Counted from the stretch's first letter, positions 48,813 to 60,236 are shown. The stretch: 64,000 nt of DNA from Perognathus longimembris pacificus (GCF_023159225.1 NC_063181.1:6469606-6533605), one strand, 5' to 3'. Notes: generated from the letters alone by a model not told the origin. Numbers and translations are program-made.

Positions 48813-49282
48813 AACAACAACAACAAAAAGAAACAAAGAAGAAAAAGGGTGTTAGTGAGTCTTATGGGGGAAAAAGGAAGCTGTCTTTGTGGGAGACAAA
48901 TATGCCTGAAGTCAGATGAAGACCGTCATGAGTGAATCCATGCTCTATGAACACGCTTTCCAGAAAGAGAGGGCTAAGACATTCAAAATAGGCCTTGCTC
49001 TGATGGGGTTTTAAAAGATACTGCTTATTTATATTTGTATTTGGTGGCCAAATCCGTGGAATGCCGAGCGAATCCACACAGGGAAGTGTCTTGAGAAGAA
49101 AACAGACAAAAGTGATCACTAGATTGCCTTTCATTTTCCATTTTAAACGTGATTTAATAACGGTTTGGCTGTGATGCTTTTATTTACTTTGCTTTGTCTT
49201 CTCAAGGGCCTGTTGGATACATATCCGTTTTGCTGGTGAATGAGCATCATTTGTTTATAGCTAGGAGGGAACTTAATCTTTT

Positions 49283-49487
49283 TTTTTTTTTTTTTTGCCA
49301 GTCCTGGGCCTTGGACTCAGGGCCTGAGCACTGTCCCTGGCTTCTTTTTGCTCAAGGCTAGCACTCTGCCACTTGAGCCACAGCGCCACTGCTGACCATT
49401 TTCTGTATATGTGGTGCTGGGGAATCGAACCCAGGGCTTCATGTATACGAGGCGCGCACTCTTGCTGTTAGTCCATATTCCCAGCCT
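49283..49487 (-). mobile_element. IDL-Geo-type dimeric SINE with target-site duplication
   Basis: A complete antisense element with a T16-type start, flanked by 15-bp direct repeats GGAACTTAATCTTTT (49268-49282 and 49488-49502). It retains GAATCGAACCCAGGGCTTC and the CTCAAGGCTAGCACTCTGCC word. Confidence 0.95.
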
Positions 49488-49625
49488 GGAACTTAATCTT
49501 TTACTTGAGTAACCACAACCTCATTTTCTCTTGGACACTGGATTTCAGTCTTTTTTTTTTTTTCTTCTCCATCTCTTCTGCAGAATATTGCTGTCAATCT
49601 CTACCCCCCACCCCCGCCTCTTTTT

Positions 49626-49853
49626 GTGTCAGTCATGGGGCTTGAACTTGGGGCCAAGGTACTGTCCCTGAGCTTTATGAGCTCAAGGCTAGTATTCTAC
49701 CACTTTGAGCCACAGTGCCACTTGTGGTTTTCTGGTGGTTCATTGGAGACAAGAGTCTCATGGACTTTCTGCCTGTGGTGGCTTTGAACCACGATCCTCA
49801 GATCTCAGCCTCCTGAATAGCTAGGATTATAGACATGAGCTAGTGCCGGGCAG
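49626..49853 (-). mobile_element. B1/Geo composite SINE
   Basis: GTCAGTCATGGGGCTTGAAC, GAGCCACAGTGCCACTTGTG, GGAGACAAGAGTCTCATGG and AGCCTCCTGAATAGCTAGG. Confidence 0.9.
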
Positions 49854-50011
49854 CCACCTTGAAAAAAGGTGTTTTATTTTTTTCTTTTTTTTTCCCTTCC
49901 CTGCCCTTCTGAGTCACCTGTCATCCAGTAGCTTATAGGACTTCCTACTTGTTTATTCAGAGAGGACTGGTGGGGGTGGTGGGAGGACTTCTTCTAGTGT
50001 GAGATCTGAAC

Positions 50012-50095
50012 TAATCTGCCCTCTTGTAAGGCGTTATCCATCTTTCCTGTAATGGCAGGCACTGTGCTTAATTGCCCTCTTGTAATGTGTTATCC
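50012..50095. repeat. Local direct repeat of about 27 bp
   Basis: TGCCCTCTTGTAAGGCGTTA (from 50018) and TGCCCTCTTGTAATGTGTTA (from 50073), each followed by TCC and preceded by a TAAT-like word, lie about 55 bases apart. This suggests a small segmental duplication. Confidence 0.7.
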
Positions 50096-50350
50096 CTGAG
50101 ATGATAATTTGAGTTATTTCTTTGTTAACCTTTACACAGCCAATAACAAATTAAACATCATTATCTGAGTTTAAAATAGGCTGTAAATCTCTAAGCCGTG
50201 GTAATACTCAGACACTTCCAACTAGGGAGTCGTAAAATGACATTAAATGATACTGGGAAACACAACCCAGAAAGTACTACAAATAAATGACAAGAAAGCA
50301 GATTCTCTCCGACAGGGGTTGACAGGAAATGATCTGTCAGAACCGTGTTG
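50085..50350. promoter_or_regulatory. Candidate regulatory block
   Basis: Unique AT-rich DNA with AATAACAAATTAAACATCAT, GATGATAATT, ATTAAATGATAC and a GGAAATGATC word, free of repeats. It is only a candidate on composition and motif clustering. Confidence 0.3.
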
Positions 50351-51103
50351 CATAGATTGTTCTAGAGAGAGAGAAGCTGTCTTCTCCAAGTGAGTTAGCA
50401 CTCAGGAGGATAGCTCAGGCTCTCAGACTCCATCTTGTCTTTCCTGGCTTACCCCACGTTGGAAGGAGATAGTTAGAGCTGGTCAGTTAGTCAATTTTCT
50501 TAAAGATTACATGAGCAGAGGTTACCGTTGGAGAGAAAAGCAGTCTGCGCCTGTTCACTGTGAATAGCATGAAATAGCATGTAGCATGTTCGCAGGTGCT
50601 CAAACCACACAACCGCTAAGGTCTGTTTCACTGTTTAGATTTGGGGGGATTTCATGTTGGCCCGTCTTCGGGGACCCCGTGTTCCTCTTTTCTGCTCACC
50701 ACACTCCATTTTTGCTCACAGGGTGCTAAAGTAAAAACACTGTCAGCGTCGGGACAATTATTGGTCTGTTTATGGCTTCCATTTCTCGCAGGAATTTTAC
50801 CCTGAAATTTAGCAATTTTCCCTAGAAATGGTAAGGTTTACTTAACACTTTCATACTTATTAGTACATAGTTACACAATTGTCTTCTGCAATTAAAAAAA
50901 AAATCCCCACTTCAGTGTTTCTAGTTTATATTTAAAATAGGTAGTTAAACCTGTCAGTTCTTCTTAATTATAGTCTGAATTGCAATGGGCCCTCATCTTA
51001 TTAATTCTGCCCTTCTGCTTTCTAAATTGGTTTATTTCACTGTAAGGTTTCCACCAGTGGATTCTTCATTTATTATTTTTGTTAGTGTTTTGAAAAACAT
51101 AAA

Positions 51104-51335
51104 TTTATTGTTGTTATTAAAGTGTGTAAAGAGGAGTTACCATTTCATAAGTAAGGTAATAAATAAATTTCTTTTTGGATAATGCCATCCCTTCCTTTCC
51201 TTTCACCTAGTTGTTAGTTTTTTTAAAATAGAATTTTATTGTTATTGTTAAGTGTTCTACAGAGAGGTTACTGCTTGTTTCATAAGTCAGGTAATAAGTA
51301 CATTTCTTTGTACTTTGTACTCTTCCTTCCTATCT
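51104..51335. mobile_element. Two neighbouring copies of an L1 3'-end-like repeat
   Basis: Copy 1 (about 51104-51200) has GAGGAGTTACCATTTCATAA and GTAAGGTAATAAATAAATTT. Copy 2 (about 51230-51335) has AGAGAGGTTACTGCTTG, TTTCATAAGTCAGGTAATAA and GTACATTTCTTTGTAC. Both resemble the copy at 25363. They may be two insertions or a tandem duplication. Confidence 0.55.
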
Positions 51336-51577
51336 TTTGTTTGTTTTTATAAAAAGAAATCATTTGGTGCTATCCATTTTCCTCTGTATGCAGTTTTAGC
51401 CCTAGTTTTCATTTATTTTTCTTCCTAATGGTCATTTATTTGTAAGTGGTCAGATGGTAGTGTTGATTGCTTTAGTAATTGATTTGTTAGTTTAACTAGA
51501 TTTGTTAAAATTTTAGAGGTTGTCTGAAAGTGTATTGAATTTTGGTGGCTTTGTAGTTTGGATATTTGGGGACCTTG

Positions 51578-51581
<4 letters not shown>

Positions 51582-51618
<37 letters not shown>
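51582..51618. repeat. (CA)n microsatellite
   Basis: About 18 CA units. Confidence 0.95.
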
Positions 51619-51620
<2 letters not shown>

Positions 51621-51784
51621 TTACAAATTGATAAAACATTTTTTTCTCCAATTCAGTGCTTTCAACCTTTAACATAGCCTTGTCTTCTCTTGAGTTCTGA
51701 GAACTCTAATTTTTGTTCATATTTACATTATAAATCTTCATCTAACTTTTTATTTCTAATGTTGTATTTGAGTGTTCTCTTTCC

Positions 51785-51890
51785 TTAAATAGTTTTCTAG
51801 AGGTATAGTTTATGTAACATATAATCCACCATTTTCCTAATATGATTCAGTGGTTTTACATAACCTTTGTAGGGTTATGGATATTTGAGT
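51785..51890. mobile_element. Possible ancient L1 remnant
   Basis: GAGGTATAGTTTATGTAACA and TATAATCCACCATTTTCC recall old L1 3' words. The match is weak. Confidence 0.35.
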
Positions 51891-52604
51891 ATTTTGTTGG
51901 TTTGTTTCTTGGTAATGGGGTTTGTGTTTCCTAGGGCAGAGGTTCTACCATTGGACCTTCTGAAGTGTTCTTATAGATAATACACAGTTGATTAAATTCC
52001 ATATAGCTTCAATGTGAGTATTTCGGTAGGAGAGTTTAATGGCTTTGCATTTATTGTTACAGCTGGTATGTCTAGTCATGACCCTGGCATCTCAGTCCAT
52101 GTTACTGTTTTTCACTTATTTGCTATTTCCTTTTTTTGTATACAAATTTCATTATATCATTGTTTGCTTTTGATCTCAAATGTATATATTTTTCTTTCGA
52201 TGCCATTTCAGAAATGTTTCTAAACAATAAATGCAGCTTTTATGTTCAGATTAATAAAATACCAACCTTTCACCATGTACACTGCCTTTGAATCACTGCT
52301 TTTACCAGTAAGTTTTACAATCCCGTTTATTTTGACGATGGGTTTGCTTGTCTCCCTCACTTTGTGACAGCTGAACTGTTGAGCTTTGATTTTTTTTACT
52401 TTGCTTTTCTAGATTGGAGTTACATCTTCAGTAATCTTATCAAGAAGGGGACGTAGGCAATGTTTTCTTGAAGCTTGGAATACCTAAGAGTCCTTTTCTG
52501 AGGTCTCCACTTAGAAAATATTGGTCATAAAACGCTTGGGCCAGAGCCTTTTCTTATCCAGAATTACTTAGAGATCACTCAGCATACTCCCGCATTTTAT
52601 TCTG

Positions 52605-52930
52605 GGGAGGGGGAGGGGGAGGAGGCTGCTCACACTTTTTATCATCCTTGATTACTCCTGGAATGCAGTGAACTATTAACAGCAGCCTCGCCAACTAGGA
52701 AAGTTCTCCCGGCCATTTCTTCTTATCTTCCTCCTGTTGCGTTTCTTGCCGTCTCTCTGTGATGGAGCTTGTCAGCTTCCCTGGGTTCTTGGGTGGAGGA
52801 AACACTGGCGGGCGGGTGGGTGGGTGGGTGGGGGAGGCAGGGTGTCACAGAAATAAATCCAAGATGCGTTGTGCAGAGATACAGAGAATTAATAAATTAG
52901 CAGAGCTCTAATAGATGGGCAGGCTAGGTG
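52605..52930. other. Unique block with G-rich tandem tract
   Basis: GGGAGGGGGAGGGGGAGGAG (52604-52623) and a (GGGT)n run (52808-52832) are G-quadruplex prone. Between and after them lies unique DNA with ATTAATAAATTAG and TCTAATAGATGG motifs. No gene is seen. Confidence 0.5.
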
Positions 52931-53089
52931 GAAAGGAATGGGTGCACTTTAGAAGTCATGTTTAGGGGTTCAGTGAGCTTTCTTTTTTGTTGTTGTTGTC
53001 TCTTTAGTAAGAAGGTAGTAAAGGTGGCACTGGGGATTGGGAGCTGGAAGTCATTTCAAACCAGAAGCCCGCTCCCAGATGTTGACGTG

Positions 53090-53300
53090 CTGGTCTGCTT
53101 CACTGCTGTGACAGCCAGCCTGAGGAAACCAGCTTCAAGGGGGAAAAGGCTTTATCTTGGTGTGGAGGTCTCAGCCCACAGCTGCTTACTTTGAGGTGGC
53201 CGGAAGCAGAGAGGGTGGAGCCAGACCCTTCAAAGGCCCGCCTCCAGTGATGTACTTCCTCCAGCCAGAGCTCACCTCTCCATACCCATGACAATCTATT
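53090..53300. mobile_element. URR1-like (hAT-Charlie) DNA transposon remnant
   Basis: TTCACTGCTGTGACAGCCAG, AAGGCTTTATCTTGGTGTGG, GGCCGGAAGCAGAGAGGGTG and CTTCAAAGGCCCGCCTCCAG, ending GTGATGTACTTCCTCCAGCC, follow the order of a rodent nonautonomous repeat I recall as URR1-like. The family name is from memory and uncertain. Confidence 0.5.
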
Positions 53301-54297
53301 GTTGAAGAAGTGACAGGAGACCCGGGAGAGGGGAGAGGGAGGAGGGAACTAAAGTGTCGAGAAGTTCAAAGACTTGAAATCCCCAGTTAGTGGCAGAATC
53401 AAGATCGCCTTTCTGCTTTGCCTGGTTATTCAGAGCCATAGATCTCTCTAGAGACTCTGTCTCTGGGGACAGGGATGGGGCAGGTCACCTCAGCACCTGG
53501 GGGCTTAGCCTCTTGCTCCCCGCACCCTCCACATTGGCCAGAACAGCTCCCCTTTAGCCTTTACTTTTTAAAAATTTTTGTGGAGAGGTGATTTACAAAT
53601 AGGGGATTTTTAGTTCAGTGCATTTTGTCACTATACAGTAAAGTGTAGCAAGAACTTTAGGGTATCGTGTTGTCTCTAGCCTTTGCGCTTGGTGGGTCCG
53701 TGGCTTCCATAAGGAAAAGGCACTGAGATCCTCCTTGTGCTCTTTCTTAATCTGGATTCTAACCCAGCCAGCACCGAGTGGAAGGGGCCTGACAGCCGGT
53801 AGACAGCCTGTGAAGCCGGAGGTTCAGCTCCACTGAGCTGGGTGGTTGGAAAAGTCTCAGCTCCTGGGCTTCACCTGCCGTCAGCCGACTCCTGTCTCCT
53901 TTCTTTCCATTCACCCCGACTGTTCAGTTTGCTCCTTGCCTATTTATTGCATGCATTCCCCTCTTTTCCTTGTTATTCTTTCCTCTCTTTATATTTTCCT
54001 CCCATGATTTCTGCTGATATTTTCTGGGATCTTCCAATTCAACTTCCTCCCACCCTCCTTCCCAGACTGTGTTCAGGACCTTCCTCCTCTCCCCTCCGGT
54101 TTCCCTCTTCTTTCATTTCCTTTACTTCGCCCCCCTCATTTGTTCTCTCTGGTTTTGCCTCCTATTTATTATAAAAATACCGAAATATTGTGCTGAAAGA
54201 ATTTTATAGTAATCCCTATGTGTTTCCCTCCCAGATTCTATTATTATTTTACTAAATTTGCCTTATCCCATATTTATCTATCTCCGTGAGTGAGTTT

Positions 54298-54425
54298 TAG
54301 CCAGGTGTGGTGATGTACACCTGGAATTCCAGGACTTGGGGAGCTGAGGTGGGAAATCCCAAGTTCAAGGTCAGCTTGGGCTATGTAGTAAAAACCAAAA
54401 ACAAATCAAGAAAAAAAAAAAAAAG
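54298..54425 (+). mobile_element. B1 SINE monomer
   Basis: GCCAGGTGTGGTGATGTACA, CCTGGAATTCCAGGACTTGG, GAGCTGAGGTGGGAAATCCC and AAGTTCAAGGTCAGCTTGGG, then an A15 tail: sense 7SL-derived B1 without the second monomer. Confidence 0.9.
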
Positions 54426-54504
54426 AGGAAGCGTTAGACGCTGGCCTCAGCCAGGCAAATCATGAACTTGAACTTGTTGACATTGCCTGTTTCTCTTAAA
54501 TGGA

Positions 54505-54640
54505 ACGGATTATATAAATCACAAACATACGGTGAGATGAGTTCTGACAAATGCTCCTGTAGTCTAAACCCCTTTCGAGACAAAGAATGTTCCGGGTATC
54601 TTAGAAAGTTCCTCCCCTCTCCTTTCTCCACCAGTCCCTA
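54505..54640. mobile_element. Ancient L1 (L1M-like) fragment
   Basis: GAGATGAGTTCTGACAAATG, TCTAAACCCCTTTCGAGACA, AAGAATGTTCCGGG and AGAAAGTTCCTCCC follow the order of old L1 words (TGAGTTTTGACAAATG, AGAACATTTCC, AGAAAGTTCCC). Confidence 0.55.
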
Positions 54641-54937
54641 TTTCTGCTTAGCTTTCATGATGGAACCATTGCTCTGACATGGATTCATTTAGCCTCTTGT
54701 AGAATTTCACTCACAGGGAGAGCAGCAGAAGTCCGTTCTTTCCCGCAAGGCTTCTTTTGTGCGGCAAAATGTTTTAAAGGTCTGTCCAATTCCATGTGTA
54801 TAAATCACCATCCATTTGGATGCCTGAACAAAAGCAGGTCCTTTTTCTTTGCCAAGTCATATTCCCCCAGAGAATCGCCACAGTTGGTTATAGATGTGGC
54901 CAGGGTTTGTCATTATGAAGGGAGTTGCTGGGAGGCT

Positions 54938-54986
54938 TTTTTTTTTTTTTTTTTTGCTTTTGCTATTCTCTCTCTCTCTCTCTCTG
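54938..54986. repeat. Poly-T and (CT)n tract
   Basis: T17 followed, after TTTTGCTATT, by about nine CT units. Confidence 0.9.
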
Positions 54987-55064
54987 GTTCACTTTTGTTT
55001 CCAGAAGGTACTCCGTGCGTATGAGTAAGTGGAGTGATCAACTAGCGGTGGGAAGAGCGTAAGG

Positions 55065-55125
55065 TCGTGGGTAACAGGCACCCCGGACACAGTAAACACT
55101 CAGTAAATGATGGCTGCGATCATTC
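55065..55125 (+). mobile_element. MIR-like 3' remnant
   Basis: GGACACAGTAAACACTCAGT, then AAATGATGGCTGCGATC, resembles the MIR end word (CACATAGTAAGCGCTCAATA). Confidence 0.45.
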
Positions 55126-55399
55126 AGGTGCTTGTAGTTGCAGGACTTTTTCTGATTGGATTTCCAGGTTTGTTTTGCTTTGTGGCTTTTGCCAAATGAG
55201 GTCACACCTTTGTACCTTCGTTTGTTTTTCTAAAACCTCTCCGTACCTCGTGGGTTACATAAGGATAAAAATATAAACCTTCCCTGCATGGTGGAAAGGA
55301 ACGGTGAAGGAAAATGATGGCTAAAGTGTTTGCAAAACAACAACAAAAAAATACAGCATCTACATTTTTTTTTTTTTTTTACTCACACAACTTGAATTT

Positions 55400-55880
55400 T
55401 GCAAAAAATGACTTCAAGATCTTTGGATGAGAAAATAGCACTCAAAAGCCAAGAGCTACAGTTTGAAAACTATCCTGTTCCCAGACCCATTAGCTGTCAT
55501 TCAGCGAGGACTTAGCAGTTTCCACTGAAGCAGAAAGAAGTTTATTTTACCATTTTAATTTGGTGCTGCTTTATTTACTCTGTTTGTGCTAACCCAAATT
55601 TGGCACCGACTCTGTACTCCAAGTGCTAATTTAAGTGACATATTTCCGTTCTGCCTGGGAAGAATGCACAGAAGAGCTGAAAGACGTGTGTTTATAATTA
55701 TAAGGTACCGAGTTGGCTCCAATAGCATCTCAGAGCATATGGGAACTACGTGGGCTAGTTAGCAAAAGTTTATGCCGGAGCCTGATGCTGTTTGGCTGAG
55801 TTTTGTAAACTCAGAGTTGTTAAGCTGTGTCTAATAAAACATGAGCTGAGTCGATTTAATATTTCCAGGCCAGACTGTTA
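55400..55880. promoter_or_regulatory. Candidate regulatory block with NFI-like half-sites and a hairpin
   Basis: Repeat-free AT-rich DNA with TTTGGCACC and GTTGGCTCC (NFI-type half-sites), TTTATAATTATAAG, GTGCTAATTTAAG, and an 8-bp inverted repeat CTGAGTTT-TGT-AAACTCAG (55796-55814). NFI and EBF factors co-occur in neural and brown-fat enhancers, so relevance is plausible but untested. Confidence 0.35.
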
Positions 55881-56137
55881 TTGTGGTGAGGATAACCTTA
55901 TTCTCTGTTCTTGGCGGGGAAAGGCAGAGGATTCCCGCTTTCTCTGGAGTCGGTAGGTTTTGGGATAAGAGGGACAGTCTGTTTTCTTCCAGCTCAGTCA
56001 CTGGGAATGTGGACAGGAGGCTCAGCCCCAAGCCCACTCATTCTGGCTTTTAGGTTTCATGCCAGGTGGATATTGAAGAGCAGTAGAGGCGTGGACTTAA
56101 CATTCATTGTACATGATGCATAAAATGTCTAAGTTCT

Positions 56138-56139
<2 letters not shown>

Positions 56140-56181
<42 letters not shown>
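56140..56181. repeat. (GT)n microsatellite
   Basis: About 20 GT units abutting a SINE. Confidence 0.95.
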
Positions 56182-56183
<2 letters not shown>

Positions 56184-56187
<4 letters not shown>

Positions 56188-56390
56188 CAGTACTAGGGCT
56201 TGAACTTAGAATCTCACTTTCTCACTTGATGTTTTTCTGCTCATGGCTGGTGCTCTACCACTTGAGCCACACCTTGACTTCTGACTTTTTGCTGATTATT
56301 TGGAGATAAGAATCGCATGCATTTTTCTACCTGGGCTGGGTATGAGCTGTGATCCTAGGATTACAGGTGTGAGCCACCGGCACTTACTTT
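56184..56390 (-). mobile_element. B1/Geo composite SINE
   Basis: GTGCCAGTACTAGGGCTTGA, CTACCACTTGAGCCACACC and GGATTACAGGTGTGAGCCAC. Confidence 0.88.
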
Positions 56391-58022
56391 TAAATTTGTC
56401 CTTATAGATATTTTCTATTATTCACAAGACCAGTGCTCATGGAAGTAGAGTGCTCTAAACCCAGGAGAAGGTGTGCTGATGGAGAAATGGGTCTATTGAT
56501 TTCAGGCGTGAGCGTGTGCACACACGCAGCACTGTATTTTGCATCTGCGCACGATGTGACTGACCATGGTAAGATGGTTTTGTTCACCTACTGTGCGCAG
56601 GTGGGTATAAATTTTGTTTCCTGACTCTGGCTTCTTTTTCTCTGCAAACTTCGGGAGAGCAGAGAACAGTTGAGATGTGGTTCCCCGAGCCCTGAACTTC
56701 CTCGCTAATCCCCAAATGCCGCTCTTGATGTATCCAAGAATCCAGTGAACACCCTACAAGATTAAGAAGAGAGGGGAATGGGGGGGGGCGGGTTAAGTGG
56801 AAGGGCGAGAAGGCCGGAAGTGGATGCACCGATCAAGATGCGGTGTATTCATAATTGCTTTGTTAAATGACAACTCTTTTGTACAACGACTTAAAGATGA
56901 TTGAAAAAAGTATTTTACCAAAGTGGAATAGAAACCTTAATTAAGTGGGGTTCAAGGCAGACATCTTCGCACCCCTTCATCTCACGTGGGGACAGTGTCA
57001 CCTGCCTGTGTGTGGCAGTCTCCTAGGATTAGAGGTGGGAGTCCCCTGTGCTGGCCATGCAGCACTCGTGTGTGCAAGCCGCATGCCGTGGAGCACTGAC
57101 ATGACTGCGTGGGCTCGCCCAGCTGTCCTTGGGATGTACCCGGCCCGTGAAAGGATCCTGAGAATTATATGATTCCCTATAAAAACGAAAAAAAAAACAA
57201 CACACCAAGATAGCAAATTATAGATGTCCTTAGCAGTCACCGTTGTTGTGGCCACGTGGGGGGGGGTATGATGAGTGCATCCTGCAGCCCCCCAGGAGTT
57301 AGGAACCCCCCCCCCCCCCACCTAGATCACCTACTTTCTCTGGATTTCCTCTCTTCCTCAACTTCTCCCTCTCCTGGCTGGGCCAAGAATAACCTTCCAG
57401 TGAGAGTCAGCAGGTCAAGAACAGCCTTGAAAGAACGTCGGGTCCAACTCTTGGGGTTCGAGAGAAGAAGGATGGCGTTGTCCAGCGACACCCACAGCCA
57501 CGTTGTCCGTTGCGGGAGCTCGGGAGCGATTTCTTCTGATCTGAAGATTCGTTTCTCAGATCAGATGTGTACCTGAATTTCTCACGTGCGCCAAGCCGGA
57601 GCATCGCAGACCGTTTATCCTGCCTTGCTGTCTGGAGGCCTCTGGCCTGCTCTACTGATGTGAACTCATCTGCTGAGGTGTTCTATTTCCCATGCACCCC
57701 CTGGGTACTTCCGAGAAGGCAGCAGCTAGGTCTCCCACCAATTCATAGGTGCTTCTTCCCCGGGCGGGCAGAGGAGGGAGGGGTGGCCTGTCCAGAGAAC
57801 CCCGCAAGGCGTGGAGAACTTGTTAGAAGCTGGGCTTGGACCGGGGAATCCCAGCTTGTAACCTCAGCCCTGGCTACCGCCCAGACTCGACCTCCTCTGC
57901 CTTCTTCTGTTTTACCACTTTTCAAATATAAACAATTCCCCTGCCTCTCTTAAGACCAGAGTTACTGTCCCTGAGATTTCCTGGAGGCAGAAGAAAGGTA
58001 GCTTTGGCTTTGCTGACTGTCC

Positions 58023-58110
58023 AGCCAGGTTTTTCTTTTCTTTTTTTTTTTTTTCCCTCTTCTTTCTTTTTCTTTTTTGGCAGAAGCTGAGTTTTTTTTT
58101 TTCTTTTTTT
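58023..58110. repeat. Poly-T/pyrimidine-rich tract
   Basis: Runs of T with C interruptions (TTTTCTTTTCTTTTTTTT and similar). It has no coding content. Confidence 0.85.
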
Positions 58111-58435
58111 GAGAAGTTTCTCAGTTTCAGGAGGTGGTGGGTGGATAGCAATCTTTGGGAACACCCAGGACGGGCAGCCACGGAGATCTGAGCTCATTCT
58201 GCAAAAACTCTAAAGGCCTCCATGGGAAGAAAGAACCCAAAGCAGTTCCCAACACGCGGACAAGGGGGAGCACTGAGCAAATGTTGTCACCTGGAGATTA
58301 GGGATGACTGAACTGAGGTCAGGCGACTGACTGGGTGACGTCCAAGTCAGGCAGGGATTAGCAGAGTCACAGAATGCCATTGAAGTACTCTGGTCTCATT
58401 TTATTTGTATCAATATGGAGTCTAGAATATATTTC

Positions 58436-58628
58436 GCTAGGCTTGATGGCATAGGTTTGTAATTTTAACTACTTAGGAGGCCGGGGTTGGAGGATTGAGA
58501 GTTTGAGGCCGTCTTGGGAAAAGTTAGTGAGACCCTATCTCATAAACAAAAGAATAAGGCATGGCTCAAGGAGCCGAGCTCTTACCTACCATGCTTAAGG
58601 CCCCTGGTTCACTCCCTAGTACTGTAAA
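58436..58628 (+). mobile_element. B1-derived composite SINE, diverged
   Basis: GCTAGGCTTGATGGCATAGG, AACTACTTAGGAGGCCGGGG and GGTTCACTCCCTAGTACTGT. The right part (GGCATGGCTCAAGGAGCCGA) looks ID-like rather than Geo-like. It is followed by a (CTAT)n tail. Confidence 0.75.
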
Positions 58629-58630
58629 AA

Positions 58631-58656
58631 CTATCTATCTATCTATCTATCTATCT
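58631..58656. repeat. (CTAT)n microsatellite
   Basis: Six and a half CTAT units at the SINE end, then 140 bases of AT-rich low-complexity DNA. Confidence 0.92.
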
Positions 58657-59216
58657 TATAAACATGGAAACACACATGAGCCCTATAAATAGAAGTACAT
58701 AATAGAAATACATAAGTAGAATACATAAAAGAAATAGAAGTATATGAAGGTAGCAATAAAACAGATACTATATCAATGTGATTACACATTTATTTATAAG
58801 ATTTTAAGTGTATACACGGTATACCATATTATCATATGGAATAAACAAGGATCTGTATGTATGTATGTGTACTTCTGTTTAGGTTCATGAAAGGGTTCAT
58901 AATCAGAAAACCAAAGTAAATTAAATCCACCTTAGCTTTTAAAAAAGACGAATAGGATGCTTCTCCTTTCTCTACTAGGGGTGGGGGCGAATAGATGCTA
59001 GAAAAATAGAGCCAGAAACGTGTTACCACTTTCAAAAGGTTAGGGACTCTCAAGGGGTCTTAACTGGTGGGCAGTATAAACGCAGACCAGTGCAATTGGC
59101 ACATAACCCCTAGCCTCTGTTTAGACAGTAGTTTTAGTACCTTCTCCTACAAAGCCTGGTGTGACAGCCCCTCCCTTGAGAGTTAGGAGTCTCACCCTGC
59201 CCTTCACTTCCTAAGG

Positions 59217-59230
59217 GTGTGCGTGCGTGC

Positions 59231-59282
<52 letters not shown>
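59217..59282. repeat. (GC/GT)n and (GT)n microsatellite
   Basis: Four GTGC units then about 24 GT units. Confidence 0.95.
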
Positions 59283-59283
<1 letters not shown>

Positions 59284-59589
59284 TGTGTATCCTGGAAGAG
59301 GCTAAGGGTGAGGAGGGGAGCCTGCCTGGTGGCATTTAACTGACAGATCTTTGGCTGTCCCCACCCATCCAGTGCCTTGGGACTGGAAAGGGAGCAGCTT
59401 GGTGTGGGTGTTTTAGGGAGCTTTCTCAGCATTTACCATTGAGCAGATGTCTGAAGGAGTAGCTCACACAATTGGCTGAAGAGTCCCGAAAGTCAATATG
59501 GGAAAGAAGAATTTCAACTGTTGTGTGTTTTTTTTTTTTTTAAACATAAAGGTCATAGTAAGCCCAGGTGTCTGAGGGCTGGGAGCAAA

Positions 59590-59609
59590 ATAATAATAAT
59601 AATAATAAT
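59590..59609. repeat. (AAT)n microsatellite
   Basis: Six to seven AAT units. Confidence 0.9.
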
Positions 59610-60226
59610 GTCCATCTACACCCAAGTCTAACTGGGCCAACTTTCTAGCTGAGGCTGGATCAGCCGAGATGTTCCAATGGGACGAAGGCAGTGGAGTGCT
59701 TTTTGCACTCTATCCACAAGCTCAATTTGACTTTCCCTGAAAGAACCCCGCTTGGTGGGAAGATGAATGGTTTTATTAACCGGTTGTGAGCTTTTCCATT
59801 TGCATGTCGTGGGGAGGGTGTTTTGGAAACTTAGGTCTGGAGTCTGGAGTTGAAGAGGAGCACGGTTCATGCCTTCCCCTTCTTGGAAGCCCTGGAAGCT
59901 GCGCTCTTTATCCTGCCCAGGTTCATGGTGTTGCAGAGCCTGGATGGATGGCAGTGCTGGTGGGGTGTGGGGGGGGGGATGGCATCCAGGCCCCCCCTGG
60001 CTTGGAAGTTACAAATAGGAAGAGGAAACAACGCATGAGCCAAGGCAGCAAGCGAAGCCCAGAGGCCCTGTCGGGTGGTTGAGCGCCAGGCCTTGGCTGC
60101 CGGAAGTGGGGCCCATGAAGCCGCTGGAAGTGAGGGCAGGGAGGGAGTCGGAAGCCAGGGACGCCAGAGACGGGGCTGTGAGGGGACAGCCCGGATGGTG
60201 GGACACAAGGAAATGGCCTCTGAGTT

Positions 60227-60236
60227 TCCCGCGGGA
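60227..60236. promoter_or_regulatory. EBF consensus palindrome
   Basis: TCCCGCGGGA matches TCCCNNGGGA; the central CG makes it potentially methylation-sensitive. Confidence 0.35.
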
